64,000 nt of DNA from Gordonia namibiensis NBRC 108229 (GCF_000298235.1 NZ_BAHE01000020.1:1-64000), one strand, 5' to 3'. Shown: positions 8,785-17,758, counted from the first letter of the stretch. Notes: generated from the sequence alone by a model not told the origin. Numbers and translations are program-made.

Positions 8785-10209
8785 CTAGGGCAGGCGCGGA
8801 GGATTACCGAGTTCCTGGTTGATGGCCAGGGCCAGGTTGTTGCCGACGAGGTTGACGAATGCCCGCCAGGTCTTCGGGTCGAGGGCCATCGAGCCCTGAT
8901 CGGCGGTGGTGCAACCGATTCCGGCCGGTCTGCCGTCCAGCCGATCCCGCATCCACACGATCCCCGGCGCGAAACCCTCGATCGCGAGCGAGATGTGCTC
9001 ACTGAAGTGGTCGCGGACGTATCGGACGCTGGCGTCCGGGTCGGCGCAGTAGGTGCGCACCAATTCGTTCACCGGGCCGACCGGGGCGATCCAGTCGGGA
9101 TTCGACTGGTAGATGAACATCGGGAACCGCGGGACATGCTTTCCCATCTTCAGCTGCCCCAGCACTTTTCGCGGCGTCGGGTAGCTCAGCGGGTCAGGTA
9201 GGTTCACCAGGCCCTTGATGTCCACGAACGGTGCCAGCGCTGCCTGGTAGGTGAGACACAACGGATTCTTGCTCGCGAGCAGCGCCTTTCCGAGCGGATT
9301 CAGATTGCGCTGCAGGAACCGGTCGAGTTCGGGGTACTCGCGGCTGACGCCGATGATGCCGGCGAGGATGAGCCCCGACGCGGCGTTCTTGTCGGCCAGG
9401 TCCACCATTGCCCGGATGTCCGCGGGGACACCGCCTTCGGCCGCACCGACGATAGGCAGCTCCGGCGCGTACTGCTCGTGGAGCTCCGCGGCCCAACCGG
9501 TCGCGATCGCTCCGCCGGAATAACCCATCATCCCGACCCGCAGGTCCTTCTTCAGTCCGAGCGGCGCGAAATCGCGTGCGCCGCGGATGCCGTCGAGGGT
9601 GATCCGTCCGGCGAGAGGGCCCGCTGCGAAAGCAGATTCGGGTCCCTGGTGGTCGGGGATGACGACCGACCAACCGGCGCCGACCAGCGAGGTGATCTGC
9701 AGGACCTCGTAGGCGGAGTCCACCGACCCGGTCAGCTGACCGGGGATCGATGCCTGCTGCAGCGCATACGACGGTGAGCAGTACAGCGCGGTCGAGTCCT
9801 CGGCGGACTGCCATGACACCAGCTTCGACGGTCCGGGCTTCGCCGGACCCTTCGGTTTGAGAACGGTGGCGACCGCGGGGATGGCCTCGCCCCGGGTGTT
9901 GGTCGAGCGGTAGGAGATCTGCCAGGCGTCGACGTTGATCGGGATCACCGACAGCGCGGCGAGGTGGACGCGCCGGGCGGCGATCAGCTCGCCGGGCTTC
10001 TTGTCCGCGTATGCCGACGCAGGGGGTAGGTAGAAGTCCTTGTCGAACTCGGGGATGGCCGGCGGGACCGGAAACGGGAGGGGCGGTGCAACGGGCACGG
10101 CGGCGGCGGTCCCGGCGCCCAGTGCTGTGCTGCTGACGAGCGCGAGAGCCAGCGCTGCGATGAATGTTCGCAGGCCACACCTCGTTCTCCCGACTGATGT
10201 TCGACCCAT
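8785..10209 (-). CDS. Secreted LIP-family lipase (second copy)
   Basis: A 474-residue secreted lipase related to the one at 4248. The ATG at 10209 has a GAGGGGGG ribosome site and starts a signal peptide (hydrophobic residues 13-35, cleavage after GTAAA). FDKDFYLPP, a WQISYRSTNTRGE segment and the nucleophile elbow GYSGG with Ser231 are diagnostic of PF03583. The catalytic His may be the one in DHFSEHISLAI. It lies downstream of a TetR gene on the same strand, with a 95-base gap holding inverted repeats, so it may be controlled by that regulator. Confidence 0.87.
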   Translation of the reverse strand: MGRTSVGRTRCGLRTFIAALALALVSSTALGAGTAAAVPVAPPLPFPVPPAIPEFDKDFYLPPASAYADKKPGELIAARRVHLAALSVIPINVDAWQISYRSTNTRGEAIPAVATVLKPKGPAKPGPSKLVSWQSAEDSTALYCSPSYALQQASIPGQLTGSVDSAYEVLQITSLVGAGWSVVIPDHQGPESAFAAGPLAGRITLDGIRGARDFAPLGLKKDLRVGMMGYSGGAIATGWAAELHEQYAPELPIVGAAEGGVPADIRAMVDLADKNAASGLILAGIIGVSREYPELDRFLQRNLNPLGKALLASKNPLCLTYQAALAPFVDIKGLVNLPDPLSYPTPRKVLGQLKMGKHVPRFPMFIYQSNPDWIAPVGPVNELVRTYCADPDASVRYVRDHFSEHISLAIEGFAPGIVWMRDRLDGRPAGIGCTTADQGSMALDPKTWRAFVNLVGNNLALAINQELGNPPRLP

Positions 10210-10227
10210 GAAGCCCCCCTCGAGATA

Positions 10228-10303
10228 GTGAGACGCCTGTGTCTCACACTTCGAGCGAAGATACATCGATGTGTGCCGGCGCACAATCGTCGGGCAGTGA
10301 GAC
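10228..10303. promoter_or_regulatory. Candidate TetR operator upstream of the lipase
   Basis: GTGAGAC-GCCTGT-GTCTCAC (10228-10247) is a perfect 7-bp-arm inverted repeat 18 bases before the lipase start codon. The same nonamer GTGAGACGC recurs at 10297-10305 at the end of the TetR gene, and TGTGC-CGGC-GCACA lies between them. A dimeric TetR protein encoded just upstream is the natural candidate to bind here, repressing the lipase. Confidence 0.45.
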
Positions 10304-10304
10304 G

Positions 10305-10925
10305 CTAGAGCTCAGCGAACGAGAGCAGGATGTCGGAGAGGACCGAGACGATGTCGTCGAGCGGTGCCGGGTCCGGCGACACGCTCCAGCGGTGGACGAG
10401 CCCGGTGAGCGCTCCGACGTAGGCGATCGCGAGGTGGCGTTGCCGTTCGCTCGGTGCGCGCCCGGCGAAGTCGGCCATGGCCGCGACGAAGAACTCGACC
10501 CATTCCTCACGCCCGTCGAGGCGGTGCTGCTCGACGCGGGAGCTCACTCCCACGATCTGGACGAACGAGACCTCCGCACGACGCGGGTCGGTGCCGACCG
10601 AGGTCATGTAGGCGCTCATCGCCGCCGTTGCCAGCCGCCGCAGATCGCGGGAAGCCATGCCCGCCAATGCTTCTGCGACGGCGTCGCGCGCCGCGTGCTG
10701 GATCTCGTCGTACAGCGCGACGAGCAGGTCCTCGCGGTCGCTGAACTCCTCGTAGAACTGCCGGCGCGAGAGTCCGGCGGCCCGGCAGATGGAGGTCACC
10801 GAGGAGCCGGCGTATCCGGCGGCACCGGTGAACTCGACGAGGGCGGCGTCGAGGAACCGGCGCCGACGCTCGGCAGCGCGATCGCTGACCGGCCGCCCGG
10901 CGTAGGTCCGTTCGGACGCCGTCAT
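10305..10925 (-). CDS. TetR-family transcriptional regulator
   Basis: A 206-residue TetR regulator. The N-terminal helix-turn-helix spans about residues 20-68, with VTSICRAAGLSRRQFYEEFSDREDLLVALYDE as the recognisable core, followed by an all-helical ligand domain. It lies 4 bases after the metallo-beta-lactamase/Rieske gene and upstream of the lipase, all on the minus strand, so it is probably in an operon with the former. The inverted repeats after its stop codon suggest it controls the lipase. The effector is unknown. Confidence 0.88.
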   Translation of the reverse strand: MTASERTYAGRPVSDRAAERRRRFLDAALVEFTGAAGYAGSSVTSICRAAGLSRRQFYEEFSDREDLLVALYDEIQHAARDAVAEALAGMASRDLRRLATAAMSAYMTSVGTDPRRAEVSFVQIVGVSSRVEQHRLDGREEWVEFFVAAMADFAGRAPSERQRHLAIAYVGALTGLVHRWSVSPDPAPLDDIVSVLSDILLSFAEL

Positions 10926-10929
10926 CGCG

Positions 10930-12531
10930 TCAGTCGAGCTTGCTCGCGCGCAGCTCGTGGCCCTTCGACGTCAGGCAGCGGCCCGAGGTCAGATCCCACT
11001 GCCAGCCGTGGAGGTTGCATGTCAGCTTCTCGCCCTCGATGACGCCGAACTTGCCGAGGTCAGCCTTCAGATGCGGGCAGCGACGCTGGATCTCCCAGCC
11101 GTCCTTGGTGATCGACGCCGAGTCGTCGTGGGCCTCGGCGAACCAGCCGTCGGCGTAGGCGATGCGCTCGTCGGTCAGGCACTTGAAGAACGTGTAGAGG
11201 TACTCGTTGTATCCGCCGATGCGCCACGTGGTGAAGCGCGTGGACAGGAAGATGGTGTTCACCCAGTCCGGCTCGTGGTCGCGGAGAACCGTGCGCACGA
11301 GTTCGGTGGCGATACGGAAACCGTAGCGGTACTTGCCTTCTCCCTCTTTCGGCTCACGCACGATGCGGTTGGGGAAGTCGAGCACCACGGTCTCGGTGGC
11401 GTCGTTCGCCGGACCGCCACCCGGGGTCATCACCAGGCCGACGGGGTAGCCGATGCCGTCGCAGACCAGGTCCGACTGAGCCATGATCGGCTCGAAGAGT
11501 TCGCGGAGTGCGCCGATCAGCGGCTCGCCTTCGGCGGGTGCCCAGGTTGCCTTGTCCGCGGCGATGACCGGGGCGAACTTCTCCTTCATCCGCTCGAGGT
11601 AGGCGCGCTTGTTCTCGCCGAACACGTCTCCCGGGGCGTACGGGTGGCTGACCTCGTTGAGTGTCGAACCGGTGAAGTCGGCGACCGAACCGGAGACCAT
11701 CATCAGGCCGCGATGCTTCTCGCCGTCGTCGGTGCCGTGGATGCGCATCTGCTCCAGGAAGGTTTCCTGGTCCGGGAAGATCGAGGTCTTGTCGGCGGTC
11801 TCCCCGGAACCGAAGTCGTTGAGGTAGAACAGTTCCTCGTCGAGGAACATCGGCGGACCCGCCGACGGCACGACCCAGGTCGCGCCGACCTGCTCGATGT
11901 ACGAACGTGCACGGTCCATTCCGCGCTGACGCTTCTGAGATGCGAAGTTGGCCTTCGACTTCCGCGGGATGTCGTAGACCATCGGGTACCAGATGGCGCC
12001 CGAGTACTGCAGGAGGTGGACGTCGACGTGACCGAACGCGTCGTCGATGACGTCGAGGTCGATCGGGCGGGCGTCGTTCATGTTGAAGCAGACGGTCTCG
12101 CCGTCGGAGACGATCAGGCCGCTGTCGCCGATCGGCCCGTCGGCCGGCGCGCGCAGCGCGATGATCATGACGTCGAGCGAACCCTTGTCGTTCGTGACCG
12201 TCGTCTTCACCGAATCCGTGGTCTCGATGAACTTGGTGAAACCGAGCTTCTCGAGTTCACGACGCAGGTCCGGCACCGGGTAGTCGGGGAGCAGGACCGT
12301 CGCATCCTTGTTGACGTTCTCGCGCAGGTTCTTCTCGTCGAAGTGATCCCGGTGGAGGTGCGAGACGTAGAGGTAGTCGCAGTTGCCGAGTGTCTTCCAG
12401 TCGAGTTCGGAATTGTCCGGGAACGGCACCCACGAGGCGAAGTAGGTGGGGTTGACCCAGGGGTCGCAGAGGATCGATCCGGCGGTGGTCTGGATGTGGA
12501 AACCGGCGTGACCGATGCTGGTGATCTGCAC
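10930..12531 (-). CDS. Metallo-beta-lactamase fold protein fused to a Rieske domain (Rv3818-like)
   Basis: A 533-residue protein with two domains. Residues 1 to about 300 are a metallo-beta-lactamase fold with the metal motif HLHRDH (H58, H60, D62, H63). Residues about 455-533 form a Rieske 2Fe-2S domain with CPH (C485, H487) and CNLH (C505, H508). This matches M. tuberculosis Rv3818, and the architecture recalls CMP-N-acetylneuraminate hydroxylase-type proteins. Function is unproven; an oxidative reaction on a lipid or sugar nucleotide is possible. It starts with GTG at 12531 preceded by AGGAAAGG, and is divergent from a TetR gene. In M. tuberculosis Rv3818 also flanks the acyltransferase genes, so the position is conserved. 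Confidence 0.8.
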   Translation of the reverse strand: MQITSIGHAGFHIQTTAGSILCDPWVNPTYFASWVPFPDNSELDWKTLGNCDYLYVSHLHRDHFDEKNLRENVNKDATVLLPDYPVPDLRRELEKLGFTKFIETTDSVKTTVTNDKGSLDVMIIALRAPADGPIGDSGLIVSDGETVCFNMNDARPIDLDVIDDAFGHVDVHLLQYSGAIWYPMVYDIPRKSKANFASQKRQRGMDRARSYIEQVGATWVVPSAGPPMFLDEELFYLNDFGSGETADKTSIFPDQETFLEQMRIHGTDDGEKHRGLMMVSGSVADFTGSTLNEVSHPYAPGDVFGENKRAYLERMKEKFAPVIAADKATWAPAEGEPLIGALRELFEPIMAQSDLVCDGIGYPVGLVMTPGGGPANDATETVVLDFPNRIVREPKEGEGKYRYGFRIATELVRTVLRDHEPDWVNTIFLSTRFTTWRIGGYNEYLYTFFKCLTDERIAYADGWFAEAHDDSASITKDGWEIQRRCPHLKADLGKFGVIEGEKLTCNLHGWQWDLTSGRCLTSKGHELRASKLD

Positions 12532-12658
12532 GAAGAGGGCCTTTCCTGGTGTGCGCGGGGCTGCGCGTCAAAGCACTACAGTCCTCCAATGTATCGAGCC
12601 GCGCGGACCGCCCGCGTGGGCCATGAGTCCCACCCCGCGCAGATGCGACGATGAACAC

Positions 12659-13273
12659 ATGAGTTCGGGCAAGCTGTGGCGCGGGCAGACGCTCGAGGAC
12701 CGGTCCACCGACCGGCGCGAGCAGATGCTCGCCGTCGCCGAGACCCTGCTGGGGACCGGCGGCACCGCCGCGGTCACGATGCGGGCCGTCGTGCGCGAGG
12801 CCAATCTCAGTCCCCGCTACTTCTACGAGAGCTTCTCCTCGACCGAAGAGCTGGTCACCGCGGTGTACGACCGTGTCACCGGCCGGCTCCTCACCCGGGT
12901 TGCGGGCCTTGAACGGTGTGCCGATCCGCGTGAGAACGTGCGTGCACTGCTGGAGATCTTCCGCGAGTTCTTCCAGGACGAGCCGGGGCAGGCCCGCATC
13001 CTGTTACGCGAGCCGCTTGCCGACGACGTCCTCCGCGCACACCGCGCGGCCACCGTCCCCGGATTCGTCCAGGCCGTCCTGGCCATGGTCACCGACCAGG
13101 ACTCACTCGCCCCCGAACGCGTCGCCGTGATCTCCTCGGCGCTCACCGGGGCACTCGTGGCGCTGTACCTCGACCACATCGACGGTCGGCTCGCCCTCAC
13201 ACCCGAACAGCTCTCCGACGCCGCCGTCGACCTCGTGTTCGCCGTCACCCGCACAGGTGCCGCGGACGCCTGA
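12659..13273 (+). CDS. TetR-family transcriptional regulator
   Basis: A 204-residue TetR protein whose HTH core is VTMRAVVREANLSPRYFYESFSSTEELVTAVYD at about residues 40-72. The ATG at 12659 gives the normal N-terminus for the family; the frame is open upstream but without family similarity. It is transcribed away from the metallo-beta-lactamase/Rieske gene, with 127 bases shared between them, a usual layout for a TetR that represses its divergent neighbour. It lies 35 bases ahead of the acyltransferase pair and may also be read into them. Confidence 0.87.
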   Translation: MSSGKLWRGQTLEDRSTDRREQMLAVAETLLGTGGTAAVTMRAVVREANLSPRYFYESFSSTEELVTAVYDRVTGRLLTRVAGLERCADPRENVRALLEIFREFFQDEPGQARILLREPLADDVLRAHRAATVPGFVQAVLAMVTDQDSLAPERVAVISSALTGALVALYLDHIDGRLALTPEQLSDAAVDLVFAVTRTGAADA

Positions 13274-13308
13274 CCTGCCACACCCGATCACTGGTTAAGC
13301 TTTCCGGC

Positions 13309-14067
13309 ATGGAACCCGTCTACGACACCGTGATCACCGCCGCCCGCCTGCTCTGGCTGGCCGAAGGTCTCAAGTTCAAGGTGTCGGGCGTCGAGCACGT
13401 CCCGGCCGAGGGCCCCGGCGTCGTCGCGATCAACCACACCGGCTACCTCGACTTCACCTACGCCGGCATCCCCGCACATCTGCAGGGGCGTCGCAAGGTG
13501 CGGTTCATGGCGAAGAAGGAGGTCTTCGACAACAAGATCTCCGGCCCGATCATGCGCTCGCTCAAGCACATTCCCGTCGACCGCACCGCCGGTGCCGACA
13601 GCTACCGGGCTGCTGTCGAGTATCTCAAGCGCGGTGAGCTCGTCGGTGTCTACCCAGAGGCGACGATCAGCCGCAGCTTCGAGCTGAAGGCATTCAAGTC
13701 GGGTGCGGCACGCATGGCGATCGAGTCCGGTGCACCGATCATCCCGACCGTCATCTGGGGTGCCCAGCGCGTGTGGACCAAGGGCCACCCGAAGCGGCTC
13801 GGCCGCACCGGCTACCCGATCTCGATCGGGGTCTGCGAGGCGCTCGAACCCACCGGCGATCCCGACGCCCTCACCGCCAAGCTGCACGAGGTCATGAGCG
13901 CGAAACTGCTCGAGCTGCAGGACGCCTACGGCGAGCACCCCAAGGGTGAGTTCTGGGTTCCGGCACGCCTCGGAGGGTCGGCGCCGACGCTCGAGGAGGC
14001 GAACCGTATGGACGCCGAGGAGCAGGCCGAACGCGCCGCCAAGCGCGCTCAGCGTGACAACCCCTGA
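13309..14067 (+). CDS. PlsC-type acyltransferase (Rv3814c-Rv3816c group), first copy
   Basis: A 252-residue lysophospholipid-type acyltransferase (PF01553). The catalytic NHTGYLD motif places His43 and Asp48 in the HX4D pair, and YPEATISRSFELK is the conserved substrate-binding block shared with the next gene. No strong transmembrane segment is visible, so it is probably peripheral to the membrane. By position and sequence it corresponds to one of the three tandem acyltransferases Rv3814c-Rv3816c of M. tuberculosis. The acyl acceptor is not known; a 1-acylglycerol-3-phosphate-like substrate is expected. Its C-terminus is charged. Confidence 0.85.
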   Translation: MEPVYDTVITAARLLWLAEGLKFKVSGVEHVPAEGPGVVAINHTGYLDFTYAGIPAHLQGRRKVRFMAKKEVFDNKISGPIMRSLKHIPVDRTAGADSYRAAVEYLKRGELVGVYPEATISRSFELKAFKSGAARMAIESGAPIIPTVIWGAQRVWTKGHPKRLGRTGYPISIGVCEALEPTGDPDALTAKLHEVMSAKLLELQDAYGEHPKGEFWVPARLGGSAPTLEEANRMDAEEQAERAAKRAQRDNP

Positions 14068-14084
14068 CCGTTAACCTGGGAGGC

Positions 14085-14912
14085 ATGAGCAGCGGGCCGC
14101 GTCGAGGACGGGAGCCGGTCTACCGGACCCTGGAGATCATCGCGAACACGCTCGTCCGCGCCCAGGGGCTCGACCTGCACTTCACCGGGATCCAGAACAT
14201 CCCGGAGACCGGCGGGGCGGTGCTGTGCATCAACCACACCGGTTACGTCGACTTCATCCCGGCCGCGCTGGGAGTGCAACGTGCCGGCCGGCGGACGCGG
14301 TTCCTCATCAAGTCCGAGGTGATGGATGTCGCGATCATGCGCTTCCTGGTCAACCACACGAAGACCGTTCCGGTGGACCGGTCCCGCGGCGCCGACGCCT
14401 ACCGCGCCGCACTCGAACGCCTCCGCGACGGCCACATCGTCGCGGTCTACCCGGAGGCGACGATCAGCCGCAGCTTCGAGCTGAAGGAGTTCAAGAGCGG
14501 TGCGGTACGCATGGCCGCCGAGGCCGGGGTCCCGATCGTCCCGGCGATCGTGTGGGGAGCCCACCGGCAATGGACCAAGGGCGGCCCCCGGAACATGGGC
14601 CGACGCCGTATCCCGGTGCACGTCCGTTACGGACTGCCGTTCACCGTCGACCCCGGCGAGAAACCCGAGCGCGAGACCCTGCGGTTGCACGAGGTGATGG
14701 ACTCCATGCTCCACGAGGTCCAGGACGCCTACGGCCCGCACCCGGCCGGCGAGTTCTGGGTACCTGCCCGGCTCGGCGGATCGGCCCCCACACCACAGGA
14801 GGCCGCGGTCATCGAGGCCGACGAGGCGCTCCGCAAGGCCGAAGCCCGCGCCCGCAAGGCCGCGGCGAGACAACGCGAGGCCACCCAGGCCCGAGACAGA
14901 GGAAACAGATGA
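14085..14912 (+). CDS. PlsC-type acyltransferase, second copy
   Basis: A 275-residue paralogue of the preceding protein, from which it is separated by 17 bases. HX4D is NHTGYVD (H51, D56), and the YPEATISRSFELKEF block is almost identical to the first copy, so the pair arose by tandem duplication. The C-terminal tail is a highly charged Ala/Arg/Glu helix. The stop overlaps the start of the HAD gene as ATGA at 14909-14912, which indicates translational coupling. Role: transfer of an acyl chain to a glycerolipid-like acceptor, inferred from the family. Confidence 0.85.
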   Translation: MSSGPRRGREPVYRTLEIIANTLVRAQGLDLHFTGIQNIPETGGAVLCINHTGYVDFIPAALGVQRAGRRTRFLIKSEVMDVAIMRFLVNHTKTVPVDRSRGADAYRAALERLRDGHIVAVYPEATISRSFELKEFKSGAVRMAAEAGVPIVPAIVWGAHRQWTKGGPRNMGRRRIPVHVRYGLPFTVDPGEKPERETLRLHEVMDSMLHEVQDAYGPHPAGEFWVPARLGGSAPTPQEAAVIEADEALRKAEARARKAAARQREATQARDRGNR

Positions 14913-15742
14913 CATTCGGTCCACCCACCCTCATCGCCAGCGACGTGGACGGAACACTGATCGACGACGAGAACCGGGTGTCGTCGCGAACCGTGTCCGC
15001 GTTGTCGGCGGCCCGTGCGGCGGGCGTCGAGTTCGTGCTCGCGACCGGCCGCCCGCCCCGGTGGATCGCCGAGATCACCGACCAGTTCGCCGGCACCGAC
15101 GCCTTCGTCCGATACGCCGTGTGCGCCAACGGCGCCATCATCTACGACGCCGAGCATGACCGGGTCCTGTGGTCGGCCAACCTCGAATCCGACGCCCTCG
15201 TGAAGCTGGGGGAGATCGCCTACCAGCAGATCCCGGGGTGCGGTATCGCCGCCGAACGTGCCGGCCGGTCGGCGCACGACGCCGCGACGCCGCCGTTCGT
15301 CGCGAGCGCCGGATACGAACACGCCTGGCTCAACCCGGATCACGTCGAGGTCGGCGACGACGAGGTGTTCAGCGAACCGGCGGTGAAGCTGCTCGTACGC
15401 AAACCGGACATGCCCAGCGGCGAGATGGCCGCGCGGTTGCAGCCCTTCGTCGGCGACCTCGCCCAGGTGACCTTCTCCACGGACAACGGCCTCGTCGAAC
15501 TGTCGGTGCCGGGTACGCACAAGGCCTCTGGACTCGCGCGCCTCTGTGAGGCCACCGGTCTACCCGCCGACGGCCTGATCGCCTTCGGCGACATGCCCAA
15601 CGACGTCGAGATGCTCACGTGGGCGAGCCACGGCGTCGCCATGGGACACGGCCATCAGGCCGCGCTCGACGCCGCCGACGAGATCACGGTCGGCAACAAC
15701 GACGACGGCGTCGCGAAGGTGCTCGAGCGCTGGTTCGCCTGA
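14909..15742 (+). CDS. HAD-superfamily hydrolase, Cof type (Rv3813c-like)
   Basis: A 277-residue Cof-like HAD phosphatase. Motif I is SDVDGTLID with nucleophile D12 and D14, motif II is LATGRPP, motif III is the Lys in SGLARLC/THKASG, and motif IV is FGDMPNDVEM. The cap is of the large C2 type. Rv3813c in M. tuberculosis occupies the same place beside the acyltransferases. It could dephosphorylate a phospho-sugar or lipid intermediate, but the substrate is unknown. The ATG at 14909 overlaps the stop of the acyltransferase gene by 4 bases; longer readings of this frame run antisense to family similarity and are rejected. Confidence 0.87.
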   Translation: MTFGPPTLIASDVDGTLIDDENRVSSRTVSALSAARAAGVEFVLATGRPPRWIAEITDQFAGTDAFVRYAVCANGAIIYDAEHDRVLWSANLESDALVKLGEIAYQQIPGCGIAAERAGRSAHDAATPPFVASAGYEHAWLNPDHVEVGDDEVFSEPAVKLLVRKPDMPSGEMAARLQPFVGDLAQVTFSTDNGLVELSVPGTHKASGLARLCEATGLPADGLIAFGDMPNDVEMLTWASHGVAMGHGHQAALDAADEITVGNNDDGVAKVLERWFA

Positions 15743-15761
15743 ACCGAGCGGCTCGCGCGGC

Positions 15762-17411
15762 TCACACTGCCGGCGGACCGGACTCCGGCGCGGGGCCGGG
15801 CGCCTGCTCGGGTGCTCCGGGCTCGCCCGGCGGTGCTCCTTCCGGAGTCGCCTCGGGCGTCGCCTCCGGGGCCGGCGCCGCGCCACCTGCCAGCGCACGG
15901 ACCTGCTCCAGCGCCGCGTAACCGTGCACGCCAGGGCAACTGGTGCTGTTGTAGTCGCGGTGGCCGGAGATCATCGGCAGGTTGGACTGCGTCCCGGCCG
16001 CGAACTTGGTGCCCGCGAAACCCTCCGACATCAGGGTCGCCGTGCCCGCGGGGTTCAGACCCGCCTTGCCGAGTCGCCAGCGCAGGAAGCGTCCGGCCGC
16101 GGCGACCGCCGCCGCGGTGGGCGGCACCTCCTCCAGGTTGCCGATGAACGACAAGCCGACCGTGTCCTTGTTGAACCCGCCGGTGTGGGTGCCCTCCACG
16201 TTGCGGTCGAGTCCGCCGAACGCGCCTTCGAAGATCTGTCCGTACTTGTCGACCAGCACGTTGTAGCCGATATCGCACCAGTTCAGGCTTTGTGCGTGAT
16301 AGGCGTAGATGCCGCGCACGATCTCGACCGACTGCTGCGGGGTGTAGTCGTTGCTACCCGCGGTGTGGTGCACGATCGCGCCCTTGAGCTGCGGCGAGTA
16401 CACCGGCTGTGAACAGCGGATCCCCTCGTCGGCACCCCACTGCTGACGCGCGACCACCTGCGGTCCGCCGGTCAGCGGGGACAGCAACGACGAACCCAGC
16501 GACAGCAGACCCTCCGGGCTGATCAGCGTCGCCTTGAGGGTGTTGAGGGCCGTCTCGGCCAGCTTCGTCACGATCTCGCTTCCGGAGCCGACGGCCAGCT
16601 GGGCCAGGTCGCCGCCCTGGGTCTCGGCGGCCGGGATCGCCAGGCCGTCCTTCGACGCGGCGACCTGCACCTCCCGCGCATCGCCGACCCACACCGGTTC
16701 GGTGCCCGCCGGTTTCTCGGCACTCGGCGCGCCGCCTTTCGAGATCTGCTCCAGGACCGTCCACGGACTCCACTTCCCGTCGGGCTGCTTGGCGCGCAGC
16801 TTCAGGTCGACGTCCACAGGGCGGTCCCAGGTGAAGGCGACCATCTTGATGGGGTCCTCGCGCACGATGTGCGTCACCGCTGCACCCACCTCGCGCCCGT
16901 CGCGCATCGTCGTGACGGGAGGGGTCGTGGTGCTCGTCGGAGCGGGAGCCGGATCATCGGTCTCGGTCGTCGACGGCGCAGGCGCCTCGGAGGAGGTGGG
17001 CTCGGGTGCGCTCGACTCGGGTGCGCTCGACTCGGGTGCGCTTGACTCGGAAGTGCCCGGTGTGGAGGGGCTTGGCACGATGCCCTTCGGCAGCGGGACC
17101 GTCAGATCGGGGAGTGGGAACGCATCGGGATCGATCTCCGGCAGCGCGACGCCCGCGGCGGCGAGGCCCGACGACGCGACGTCGAGGATGGCGGCGGGCA
17201 GCTCACGCAGCGGCACCTGCTCGATCTCGGTGTTGGCGATCTTCTGCTTGTTGTCGACGAGCCGGGGGTCGCCGGCCTGCGGGCCGGAGGTGCTCGCGAT
17301 CACCGCGAACGGACTCGCGACGACCGCCGCGGCGATGGCCGCGAGAGCGATCGAATGCTTCGGTCGGGGGTAACGCACTGGGGGTCTCCTCGCCGGAGGT
17401 TGTCCGGTCAT
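15762..17411 (-). CDS. Exported N-acetylmuramoyl-L-alanine amidase, PGRP fold (Rv3811-like)
   Basis: A 549-residue exported protein. The N-terminus has a basic stretch and one hydrophobic segment (HSIALAAIAAAVVASPFAVIAS), acting as signal or anchor. It continues with a Ser/Pro/Glu-rich linker containing ESSAP repeats, a beta-rich domain, then a peptidoglycan-recognition/amidase_2 domain: QQWGADE, AIVHHTAG, YNVLVDKYGQIFEGAFGG, HTGGFNKDTVGLSFIGN and GHRDYNSTSCPG with zinc-ligand His and Cys. It should cleave the bond between muramic acid and the stem peptide. A Pro/Glu/Ala-rich tail ends the protein. In-frame ATGs at 17474 and 17510 are possible starts. It is the Rv3811 counterpart, divergent from a SpoIID-domain gene. 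Confidence 0.85.
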   Translation of the reverse strand: MTGQPPARRPPVRYPRPKHSIALAAIAAAVVASPFAVIASTSGPQAGDPRLVDNKQKIANTEIEQVPLRELPAAILDVASSGLAAAGVALPEIDPDAFPLPDLTVPLPKGIVPSPSTPGTSESSAPESSAPESSAPEPTSSEAPAPSTTETDDPAPAPTSTTTPPVTTMRDGREVGAAVTHIVREDPIKMVAFTWDRPVDVDLKLRAKQPDGKWSPWTVLEQISKGGAPSAEKPAGTEPVWVGDAREVQVAASKDGLAIPAAETQGGDLAQLAVGSGSEIVTKLAETALNTLKATLISPEGLLSLGSSLLSPLTGGPQVVARQQWGADEGIRCSQPVYSPQLKGAIVHHTAGSNDYTPQQSVEIVRGIYAYHAQSLNWCDIGYNVLVDKYGQIFEGAFGGLDRNVEGTHTGGFNKDTVGLSFIGNLEEVPPTAAAVAAAGRFLRWRLGKAGLNPAGTATLMSEGFAGTKFAAGTQSNLPMISGHRDYNSTSCPGVHGYAALEQVRALAGGAAPAPEATPEATPEGAPPGEPGAPEQAPGPAPESGPPAV

Positions 17412-17578
17412 CGATGCGATGCGCAGCCTCACACGCCGGGCGGGCGTCGAGGCGTGCTCGGTGTCGGCCGCCATCGTGATGCGGGACGGCCCTCCATCGA
17501 CACGACACACGCCGACGCCGGACCACTCGTGACTCTCTTGTTACCTATGAGGCCAGTGTTACTGGTGTTATTGGTGAG

Positions 17579-17677
17579 GTCACAATCGGAGTCACAACTC
17601 GTGATCCGGTTGTGATCCGCTCGACTTGGTGAACGCGAATGAGGTTCACTAATGTCACGTAAGTCCCAATCGTCACA
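17579..17677. promoter_or_regulatory. Cluster of GTCACA repeats between divergent wall-enzyme genes
   Basis: The 347-base gap between the amidase and SpoIID-domain genes holds GTCACA at 17579-17584 and 17591-17596, then GTCACG at 17654 and GTCACA at 17672. It also holds an inverted repeat TCACAAC (17592-17598) / GTTGTGA (17609-17615). Tandem GTCACA/GTAACA hexamers resemble sites bound by the response regulator MtrA, which controls wall hydrolases in actinobacteria. The link is by motif and context only. Nothing coding is seen here. Confidence 0.4.
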
Positions 17678-17758
17678 TCGGCCACGATTGAGTGAAAGTT
17701 GTAGCTCTAAGACAACTTCTGAGGCTGGTGTCGTCGCGACCGAAGGATGTGTTCTGCA

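Noticed and set aside
17003..17050. 15-bp tandem repeats of the ctcgactcgggtgcg type
   Set aside because: They are in frame and encode the ESSAP repeats in the linker of the amidase, so they are not a separate repeat element.
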